Of a DNA stretch of 64,000 nt, positions 55,051 to 64,000 are shown one piece after another (the stretch's first letter is position 1; the number at the start of each line of letters is the position of its first letter). A program made the position numbers and the translations under genes. The notes below the pieces were generated by a model. That model was not told where the DNA came from. It saw only the letters and a list, made by a program, of their open reading frames with translations, and did no database searches. The stretch is from contig CM061250.1 of the NCBI GenBank assembly GCA_022605425.2, forward strand, positions 434,001 to 498,000, given 5' to 3'. Origin of the DNA: Hamiltosporidium tvaerminnensis. Taxonomy: Eukaryota > Microsporidia > Dubosqiidae.

Positions 55051-55768
55051 AAATTTTTTATAATCAAATCCATTATTCTATTTTAAAATTACTTCCATTA
55101 GAAATAAAATAATTGTAAATTAAAAAATCAAATATTTTATTGTTTTTCATACGCTTCAAGAATAAAATATAGTATTTTTATTGTTTAATGATAACTATAT
55201 GTAAAAAATTAAAATTCAATAAATTTAATGTAGATCTAATCTTTAAGAAAGTATTTATTTTACTAAGAAATATATTTAATTTCTTCGAAAATTTTTTTGA
55301 AATGAAAATCTATGAATTTTTTAAATTATGAATATTTAAATTTTATTGTAAGTAAAAGTATTTAATTGAAATGAAAATCTATAAATTTTTTAAATTATGA
55401 AGAAATAATTTAAAATCTATTTCTTTGTAAAATTAAGCAACAGAACAAATTTAACAAACTCATAGATTCAATATTTGAATTATATATTTATATTTAAAAG
55501 AGAATAAGATTGCATATAATCGAATGTCTTGAATTAGATACAATTTATATACTTTTTTATTAAAAAAAATGGGAAATCTGATTTAATATTTCTATATCTC
55601 AAAATGAAATAAGATTTTATTACTAGAATTGTTGAAAATAAAAGATTTTTACATTTATAGCTACATATCCAAAGAGGATGTGATTTAATAGCTTTAGTCT
55701 TAAATATTAACAAAATATAATTAAAATAATATAAGTTTTACTAAAAATAGTAATTTCGTTATTTTATA
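55051..55768. other. Intergenic, no gene recognised
   Basis: AT-rich, nothing supported. Confidence 0.5.
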
Positions 55769-55769
55769 T

Positions 55770-55825
55770 AAAAAGGAGGAAGATAAAAAAAAACGGGAAA
55801 AAATCTCCTTTTTGCTTTTTTATCT
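55770..55825. promoter_or_regulatory. Interleaved inverted repeats upstream of the Yip1-like gene
   Basis: AAAAAGGAG (55770-55778) pairs with CTCCTTTTT (55805-55813), and AGATAAAAAA (55781-55790) pairs with TTTTTTATCT (55816-55825). The order A-B-A'-B' is pseudoknot-like if transcribed. A further AAAGATAAAAAA follows at about 55830. The ATG of the next gene is 75 bp downstream. Function unknown. Confidence 0.4.
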
Positions 55826-55899
55826 CCGTAAAGATAAAAAACCAATTAAATTTTATTTTTGGAAAAAAACATTCTTTTTAAATAACGAATACCCCCTAA

Positions 55900-56526
55900 A
55901 TGGTAGTAGCAGGTAAAGCACGGGCAATACGATACTTTACAAACAGTCGTAACGGTTTTATGAAGATATTTAATGAGGAATTTTCTGTTTTAAAAAGTTC
56001 ACTAAAGTTAAACAAAATTGATTTTTCAAATTATAGACCAAGAATAGCAGTAACGATTATATATTCATTGCTGCAGACAACCTTGGTTTCTATTATTGGA
56101 CTAGTAGTTAGCCTTTTAAAAAGCAAAACAGACTTTAATTTTGTATTCTATCCGGTTTCTTTTGGATGTATTTTGATTTATTCGTATGGAGCTGGATATT
56201 TTTATAAAGCGTGTTTTGACAAAAGAGATAGCTATACTTTCTCTATGCATGTATATATATGCATGTATTCTATTTCATATCTACCTGTGTTTTGTATTCT
56301 ACAATCTATACATAGAGTTTTGTCTTGGATATTCTTTTTGGCATTTTGGATTTTATCTGAATATGCTTTATGTCTCAATTACAGAGATATGATTTTGGGT
56401 TCTGATGATCCGCAAAGAACCAATTTCCTGTTAAATATATCTGCACTTGTGACACAGGGTATATTTTTAGCGGCATATTCTATTCTTTTAAGATATTTCT
56501 TTACGTGTTTTCTGGTGAGATTTTAA
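55900..56526 (+). CDS. Probable Yip1-domain membrane protein, 208 aa
   Basis: Start ATG 55900 follows CCCCC by three bases (55892-55896). After a soluble stretch of about 50 residues (SVLKSSLKLNKIDFSNYRPR) come five hydrophobic spans: VTIIYSLLQTTLVSIIGLVV, FVFYPVSFGCILIYSYGAGYF, a long span around YICMYSISYLPVFCILQSI, WIFFLAFWILSEYALCL, and the C-terminal FLAAYSILLRYFFTCFLV. Topology, length and the 'YxxSxxxxxPVxxLxxIxxxxxWI' part fit Yip1/Yif1-type proteins, which work with Rab GTPases in ER-Golgi vesicle traffic. The family's short DLY and GYG motifs are not clear (IYSYGAG may be the latter). Another polytopic ER/Golgi protein cannot be ruled out. Confidence 0.5.
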   Translation: MVVAGKARAIRYFTNSRNGFMKIFNEEFSVLKSSLKLNKIDFSNYRPRIAVTIIYSLLQTTLVSIIGLVVSLLKSKTDFNFVFYPVSFGCILIYSYGAGYFYKACFDKRDSYTFSMHVYICMYSISYLPVFCILQSIHRVLSWIFFLAFWILSEYALCLNYRDMILGSDDPQRTNFLLNISALVTQGIFLAAYSILLRYFFTCFLVRF

Positions 56527-59500
56527 TAAAGTTACGATTTTGCATTTTAATCTTTTTAAAGCATACTAAATTCTTTAATGATTCTATGTTTTTCTTTGTG
56601 ACTTGAAAAATAGAAAATTTTTAATAGTAGATCATATGTTACATCTATAACGTAATATAGCAGCTTTTTATTTTATAATTTATATTCTTAAAAAACGTTT
56701 TTTTGTAGAAAACTAAGTGCAAAAAAAAATATTGTCAATTTTCTTGATTAAGTATTAAAAACTTTGGTTTTAATTAAAATTAGTTAAAATTTCAATCCGA
56801 GCCCGATGACTCAAGTTTGAAATTGTTTAGACATATTCTATTCTTCTAATCAAGGTTGAAAGTTCTATATTGGAACAGATCAATATTATATACTTTCCAT
56901 GACATCTTCGAACAACATGACAACGTAACTAAAAGCATGAGGTATATTCGATAAATGCACTAATTACGTATAAAAAACCCAAATCTTACATATTTTAATG
57001 TCAGAAAATTTATTTTAAAATTAAAAATTTGATTCTGCTACTATATTTGAGAAAATACTGCATTGTTTTTACCTAAAAATGTTAAAATATTTCTTTGCAC
57101 ATGATTAATTCATTTAATCTAGGTTTTTCTTAGGTATAAGTATTGTATTTTATAGCTGATCATTTATTTATAATTTTATACAATTCTTTAATATTTTGGA
57201 AGAAATTTCACATAAATATTGGTATTTAGAAATATATTTACCAGTAGTATGTGTAACATTTAATTGCAAAATAAACTTATCTAAGTTCTTGTAATTTATA
57301 ATCATGGCTAAGTCAAACACAGTCTTTAGGATTAAAACATTTTTACTGATACTAAAAAGACAAAATTATTAGATTATTTTGAGATATTATTAAAAAAAAT
57401 ATGGCAAATTCATTTTCGAGCATTTTATCCCTAGAAACTAAATCGAAAATTGTACAACAAGTTTATTTCAATAAAACTATAATAATATAGTTTAAATCCG
57501 CGCACAAGATATTTTATTCTTGAACGATCCGAAGAAAGACCAGTTTTTTTTAGATCGATATAACATACTTTCGTTTGAATTTTGAATTCAATTTTTTTAT
57601 ATTATTTGCCATATTCTAATTGGTCTTTGTGTGAATTCAAAACAAATTTTTAAAATTGTTTTACTAATTTCTGCACCAATATTTCCAAAATATTTAAACA
57701 ATCTCCGTATAAAAATATTAATTACTATCCACGCCAAATGGTAACGGGAAATGAAATTTAAAACTGAAATTGTATGCGAAAAAATTGGAGCTTAAGTCAT
57801 AATGCAATGTTCGGATCAAAATCATACATTTAAAAAAAATAGCGATGGACACTTTAATTTGGTTTGATTCATCCACCATTTTTTAAATTGAATTGCATAG
57901 TGAATCACAAATGCTCTCTTAGATAAACCTCCGATCGATTTTATTTGCTATATTTCGATCGAAAATAAACCTATTGTAAATTTAAGATCGAGATAAGATG
58001 GTTTTCTAAACAAAAATCAATTTGCGATTCTTGTGATTTTGATGCATTAGAAGAAAAATGAAAAGTGGCAAAAAAAGGCAGTTAATTTGCCTTATAAACA
58101 TTTTAGTATACCAGAAAAATCATGAAGAGGATTCCTAAATGTTAATTTTTATTTCATTGTCAAGATAGGGATTTAGTGATAATTATTATTTGAAATATCA
58201 ATTCCAGAATGTAAATTTAAGATTTCCATGTGTTTAAACGGATTTAAGACATTTATTATACCATAAGAAATATCATGATTCAATCTCACATCATTAAAGT
58301 CCTAAAAACTACATTAATCCAACTTTAAAAAATGAAAGTCTACTAAACGAGTTTTAGGCCCCATCGATCATTTCATACACAAAAAAAGGAAAAATCAAAG
58401 ATTATTTTGCTTGAAGATTAGAAAGGTATTGTTATCTCATGAACAGAGTGATTTATTATCACATTAATGAAATTGGTTTTATTTACGAAAATTCCATGAA
58501 TCATATAATATAGTTTTTGGAAAAGTTTATTCTATTAAGCAGACAATCCATTAGATTTATATCAAAAGTTATGATTGTTATTATTTGCTCCCTTATAGAT
58601 AGATCTACAACAAAAATGACTTTTGATATAAATCGGCAAATAGTGCTTTTTACGGAAACAGCTGTACAATGAAACAGAAATATCGAACAAAAGAAACACA
58701 CGCTACAAATCCTAAAGAATTTGTTAAAAATACAAATATAAATTTTTTAGTGGCAAACATACTTCCTACAATTCAAAAAAAAAAACAGTTAGAACGAACA
58801 AAATATTACCATATTTTTAATAAACAAAAATACGCAAAATAATATCACAAAGACATGATTATTCCTACTAAAATAAAAAGGATTTCTTGATGAATAGAAA
58901 ATACACATAAAATCTCTCTTCTAAAAAACTTCGACTTTGATGTATCAGTACTCTAGTTTTCAAGCAAATACAGTCATTAAGCGAGAAGTCTCGGTCGGTA
59001 ATACGATAGTTTTTGGAAGCAGTACATACAACACTCTTTAATTAGCTAAAAGACTAAAAAATAATTTCGTCAATTCACCAAGCGATGATTCACAATGTAA
59101 AAACCAAAATCTACCAAATTTAAATACATTTATGTGAAAGCATTTTTTAGCCAATATATCTTAAATATAAGTATAAAATACACTAAATAACATATAAAAG
59201 AGACTTAGAAATCACCAAAAAGTCAAAATATTTCTTATTATGTGTAATATTTTAATTATTTTATTTTTTACAAATACATGCCGCTTTTCATATTTAGTTT
59301 GTTGTGTGATTGTTATTTTTAGACAAATTTATTTACCAACTTAAATTTAATTATGAAACTGATATAGTAATTGAGATTAAAAAATCATTCTTAAAATAAT
59401 TAAGAAAAATCTATTCGTTACAAATATTTCTTCTTAAATAGATGTATTTGAAACTAATAAAACAAATATTCCAATTTCGTAATTACTATTTGTCTTTTCG

Positions 59501-60614
59501 TGTAATATTTTAACGACTCATGTAAAAAAGCCATTTCTTATTCCCTTATATAGGTTACAGAGTGATTAAGAGATTATCTTTAATTAAAATTGATTGAAAT
59601 ATATTTATGGTAATCTTCTTTTTAAATAAGAAGTATTGGAATATATTTACCAAGAACAATCAATTGTCTATTTTTTTGTTTTTTCACTGCTTCAATAATT
59701 TCTACCAATATCTGAGGTAGTATCACTTAATATAAGCCAAAATCCATGAGTCTCATCTAAAAGATATTTGTACAAATCAAATCAACATATGTATTTTAAA
59801 AGTTTGAAAATCGGTTAATTGTTGTTCGTACTGCAATATATAGCTCCAGAGGCAGATGATATAAGCTAAAAATACTTTACATTTTATATTTTTATGGCTA
59901 CGAATTAAGATTTATAGGAAAATAGTAATTCGTTTAAGTATATGTAACAAAATTTCTGGGTTCTAAAAGCTCATAAGTTACCTTTAAAGAAAGTACTTCA
60001 CTAATAGAGGCTGTTTTCTTCCGCTATAAAAACCTAAAATCATTGATATTTCTAATCTCTAAATTATTGATAGCTTAGATTTTTAAAATAATACATTATA
60101 AATTATAAAAATAGTCATTAAAGTTAGAATTGATTCATTCTATTCTAGAAACTAACAAATTTTAAAATTAGCTATTTATATTGTAAGAATAAGTATCTCC
60201 ACATTCATTGTGTTTGACAAAATGATATAAAATATATTTTCCAATTAGTAAATCGAAAAAAACCCGTTTTTTTGGTTCTGTAAATAAATTTGAAAGTTTT
60301 ATTAAATTTCATACTAGTAATATAATTATTAAAATGATTAAAATTGATATGATGTGGTTGGATTCTTGTTCAAAATAAAAGAATATATGTGGAATTACTG
60401 CTCAGCATAGTTTAATTGATCAAATACCGGAATTATAGAATTTCTTACTTTAATTTAGTAGGTAGCCTTGGTAAAATGCAAATTATTACCTCAAATTATC
60501 TATTTATTTAAAAAAGATTGTAGAAAAGAATTGGATTATAATGATGAGTGTTTAAATTATACACATTTGAAATCGATCTTAAAAAAAATCTATAAAAGAA
60601 GAAAAAATGTAAAA
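56527..60614. other. Gene desert
   Basis: About 4 kb of AT-rich DNA with no supported gene, repeat or RNA. Some stretches (57.7-58.1 kb, 58.9-59.1 kb) are a little GC-richer and may be eroded sequence of unknown origin. Confidence 0.6.
60602..60607 (-). terminator. Pol III terminator of tRNA-Ala
   Basis: TTTTTT on the minus strand, seven bases past the tRNA's discriminator base, is the standard RNA polymerase III stop. Confidence 0.75.
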
Positions 60615-60686
60615 TGGAAAGACGGGGAATTGAACCCCGGACCTTCTGCATGCAAAGCAGACGTCATACCACTAGACCATCCTCCC
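60615..60686 (-). tRNA. tRNA-Ala (anticodon TGC)
   Basis: Reads GGGAGGA-TG on the minus strand from 60686. D-arm GTC/GAC with AGTGGTA loop, anticodon stem TCTGC/GCAGA with loop TTTGCAT (anticodon TGC, at 60652-60654), five-base variable loop AGGTC, T-arm CGGGG-TTCAATT-CCCCG, and 3' acceptor TCTTTCC. All stems pair, allowing G-U. The G3-U70 wobble pair, the identity mark for alanyl-tRNA synthetase, is present, and the discriminator is A. No intron, no encoded CCA. It lies 72 bp from the divergent NAC-alpha gene. Confidence 0.95.
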
Positions 60687-60758
60687 TTATTACGTTTAAT
60701 TTTTTACATTATTAATTCATAATAAATACATATATATACCTGTTTAATTCAACCCTAG

Positions 60759-61088
60759 ATGTCAAGAGAATTCACCACCAAAGAAAAACAAATTTATACA
60801 CTTCTTCAATCTAAATTAGTATTAGAAGAAGCAAAAAACACAGAAAAATTCTTTTTGGATCAAAATGAAACTAAATTTTCAATAAAATCTCCAAAAATAT
60901 ATTCTGTTCCGGACACTGATACGTTTATAGTTTTTGGAGATTTGAAACCTATAATTGATTTGGAGCGTCTTCGACAAGCACTTTCTAAACTTGGAATTGA
61001 TCAGAAGATTATTGATGATACGTTTGATAAAGTCAAAAGTGGTGATATGGACCTTGATTCTCTCAAAAATAATGACAGTAGCGAATAA
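60759..61088 (+). CDS. Nascent polypeptide-associated complex subunit alpha, short form
   Basis: NAC binds ribosomes near the exit tunnel and shields nascent chains from mistargeting. The 109-aa protein has FSIKSPKIYSVPDTDTFIVFGDLK at residues 40-63, closely matching the '[22 protein letters not shown]' end of the NAC-alpha domain. A C-terminal segment (about 66-103, IDLERLRQALSKLGIDQKII..DTFDKVKSGDMDLDSL) fits a small helical UBA-like domain, the alpha-specific feature. NAC-alpha usually has about 170-200 aa, and the basic ribosome-binding block and first half of the NAC domain are very reduced here (MSREFTTKEKQIYTLLQSKL). AACCCTAG directly precedes the ATG (C-run 60753-60755), so the short start is probably right. 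The beta subunit (BTF3) lacks the UBA part. Confidence 0.7.
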   Translation: MSREFTTKEKQIYTLLQSKLVLEEAKNTEKFFLDQNETKFSIKSPKIYSVPDTDTFIVFGDLKPIIDLERLRQALSKLGIDQKIIDDTFDKVKSGDMDLDSLKNNDSSE

Positions 61089-64000
61089 AATTATATTTTT
61101 TTAATATTAAATATTATATCTTCTTACCTTTATTTGGTATTTATTTTAGCTGAAATTATGTTTTTTCTGATTTTCTAGAGCCGTAATACGTGTGTATTTA
61201 TTTCGAATATAATTGAGAAGAAGTCTGTATTGTGTTAGGTTATATGGTAGACTTAAGATATTACAACTTAAATTGTCAATAAAATGATAATTAAATTTGA
61301 TCTAGAAAACAGTAATTTAGATTAAGAATAATTATAAATAAACTTATTTTTATTAAAGGGTGACTCTGAGCTAAACATAGAGAGAAGACTAGAGACCAAT
61401 GCTGAGGAATCCGAACTATCATAATTATCAAATTTAATATCAAAAAATAAAATAAAAAATACTTCGAAGGGTGTATATAATGCGAGAAGTATAGGCTAAA
61501 AAAATTGGTCTTTTAAAGGCGAACGAGAAGGGAAATAAAACTTTCTCATGAAAGATTTTTCTGAATTTTTTATTAAATAAATTATATCTGTATAACAGTA
61601 TGAAGTGGCTAAGTTATTTAAACTCGATAATTCGGTTAAAGGTTGTGTTACTCACAGTTATTATTGGTGCATATAGAAGCAGACCTGCTAATTAAACAAG
61701 AGTTCGGACCACCTTTGCTATTTTCAAAAAATGTTAATTCAACTTCTCAACTGTGGAGAAACATTTTAATAAAGAAATTGTAGATTAAAATTGCTGTAAA
61801 AGTAGTGAAACGTAGATTTAGAACCGCAAAATAGATTGGAAAAAAAAATGAAAAAATACTTTCCGGTTATAGGAACAGTATTCAAATATTTGTATTATAT
61901 TGTTTAATTCAAGGATTTGAAGGATTTGGATTGATTTTTCGGTAATTTAAACTTCATTTATGAATATAGTGTAGAAATTTAGAGAGAGATAGGTTGTGTT
62001 GAAACCATTCGCAAATAAACACAAATTTGATGTTAAATTTTTTTTTAACGTAAGATTTAGATGCAGATATATATTCATATATACTTAAAAAGGCAGTCTA
62101 AATCTTTTTTTTTCGTTTTTGAAACGGAGATACACAAGAGAACTACCATTTTTTTCGAAAAAATATATCACTGTATATTATGGAACAATCTAAGGAATGT
62201 ACTAAAACTCATGTTAACTATATCTGTATTACAAAAGAATATGAGGAAACATAAAAAAGATGCCAAATATAATGGTTTAATTTTGGATGATACTACAACT
62301 TATAAAAATCTTAACGAAAATTGAAAATTCGCGTCAATATAAAAGAAGTTAATAAAATAGTCAAAAGTATTTGATTAAAAAAGAAATTACGAATAATATG
62401 GCAGGTAAATATATAATTTATATTTCTTGTAAATCGATTAAACCAAAAACAAAATATAATTGCTAAATTGACACAGTCTGTCAACGATATAACGAAATAA
62501 ATTTGTATCTAATTAATCTAGAAAAAGGCATATTCTTACAAAATTCTAAGAATTTTTATTCTTCAGTTCATATCAAGAAAAATGTATTAAGACATCTGAA
62601 ATCAGATTATCAAAAGACACGAGATAAAAAATTCTAACTTTTAATTGTCTCTTGGTCAGTAATCATGGAGCAGTGTAGTAATCAGAAAAACCCATGATAA
62701 AGATGTTCGTCTCGCACAATCTAGGCGGATTTTAATGAACACAAATAATATCATATCTTTTTAGTTAAAAAAATGAGTAAGCGAAGAAATAAAATTCAAA
62801 ATTTTCCAAATATTGATAATAGTTGTAGACTGTAAATAAAATAGGCGAGAAGCAGAAATTTACAAATTTCTAATGACAGGTTTCTTCAAAATGTTCGTCG
62901 GGTAAAGAATACACTAACAGTGATCGCTTAGATACTAATTGAGATAGATGCTAAATCTCAAAGTTTATTTGTGTTCTCTGGTAATAAAAATAAGATGTTT
63001 ATTTTTAAATAATACAATGGCTAAAAAGTACATTTTTGCGTGTAAAAATGATAAAATAAACACCTTGTCGTATAAAAATAATATATTGAATATAAAAAAT
63101 TCTCAAATTTTTGGGTCTGAAAATATTTTTATAACTAAAAATGTATAGATTTATTAGATGTTTTTGATTTGGTTTTTTTTACTTGAATTCGGAATTCGTA
63201 GCAAATAAACTTTTGTTTCGTAAAAACCAACTTTTTTTCACAAAGTAAATTTTCACATTGAAGAATTTTTTATTTCGATTGTTTTTTTATAAGTAACCCG
63301 AGTCTAATTATAAATACGCATTTGCGAAATATTTGAATTTATTCTTACAAAAAACATATAAATTGAAAATTATATCAATTCCAGGATATTGTAAGGCTGT
63401 TTCTAAATGTGAAATTTTCAATATATAGAAATTCAGTTCCAAGAATTTTAAATATATTTATTTATTAATTATAGAATGGTAAGAGGTAAAAATCAGCTAG
63501 GATAAAAAAATTATCAGATAAAACGAAGTGTTATTCAATCTTATTGAATATATAAAAGAGATCGTATATTTATTTTTGGAAATAATTTTATTCTACTTTT
63601 AAAACATTGAAATTAATATCTACAAATTCTGAATACTATAATTATATATTTGAATCTCTAAAATGTATTGTATAATTTATAAAATGATGCAGCAAAAAAT
63701 TTTAATACGATTTGAGAAATAAGGCATGTTTCTGTATAATAATTGCTGTAGTTTCGTTTTACTTCTGTAAATTATATGGTATATATTTTGCAGCAGCACT
63801 TACTCTTTAAATTTCATCAAATGAAACAGGAAATAATAATAAAATTATTTTAAGTCAATTTATACATTAAGATGACAAATATAATAAGCATATAAACTGC
63901 GAGATATATTCTGACATGGAAAATTAGATAATACAATGTTTCAAAGCTATAATTTATGTCAGGAAATAATTACTAAAGCTGATCTAATACAGAAAAAAAA
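61089..64000. other. Gene desert to the right edge
   Basis: AT-rich. Two short ATG frames (62061-62324, 62948-63148) have no recognisable content and biased composition. No incomplete gene is seen crossing the right edge. Confidence 0.55.

Noticed and set aside
60468-60722. 84-codon plus-strand frame over the tRNA
   Set aside because: It runs across the tRNA-Ala gene on the other strand and has no domain; chance frame.

Overview
The window looks like nuclear DNA of a large-genome, gene-poor microsporidium (Hamiltosporidium or Edhazardia type); the genus cannot be fixed from sequence alone. The DNA is very AT-rich. The recognisable genes are intron-less, short for their families and eukaryotic/fungal in kind: a DHH-type exopolyphosphatase, the Brix protein IMP4, a WOPR (Gti1/Pac2/Wor1) regulator, a Derlin, a probable Yip1-domain protein, a short NAC-alpha and a tRNA-Ala. 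Several starts carry a CCC run within about 15 nt of the ATG, a start signal known in Microsporidia. The rest are lineage-specific proteins, many with a signal peptide or membrane anchor. Large tracts hold no gene.

Layout. 1-0.84 kb: 5' part of a secreted-protein gene leaving the window to the left. 2.8-3.4 kb: decayed hAT-like transposase. 5.9-6.4 kb: small frameshifted gene with a C-terminal membrane anchor. 6.7-7.4 kb: first copy of a 730-bp interspersed repeat, 'family A'. 12.35-13.6 kb: exopolyphosphatase. 15-16 kb: repeat 'family B' and a broken reading frame. 18.2-20.1 kb: 614-aa membrane-anchored protein with 41-aa internal repeats, whose broken paralogue lies at 32.6-34.1 kb. 23.8-24.3 and 30.6-30.8 kb: LINE remnants. 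27 kb: IMP4. 29-30 kb: unknown Lys/Asn/Ile-rich protein. 28-31.6, 36.7-39.5 and 48.2-50 kb: more copies of families A, B and C. 39.8-43.9 kb is the densest part: an unknown 196-aa gene, a 22-unit minisatellite, a GC-richer secreted protein and a Derlin. 50.2-52 kb: a complete but dead DD39D mariner. 52.5-53.9 kb: WOPR regulator. 55.9 kb: Yip1-like protein. 60.6-61.1 kb: tRNA-Ala and NAC-alpha.

The genes do not form an operon or a single pathway. What organises the window is mobile DNA. Family A has 12-13 bp target-site duplications, no inverted ends and an AATAAA near its 3' end, and it shares a roughly 105-bp 5' head with the 230-bp family C. This fits modular, SINE-like non-autonomous retroposons. 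The head-swapped A/C families, the B family with its conserved palindrome and peptide, and the 614-aa repeat protein family are the least explained items here.
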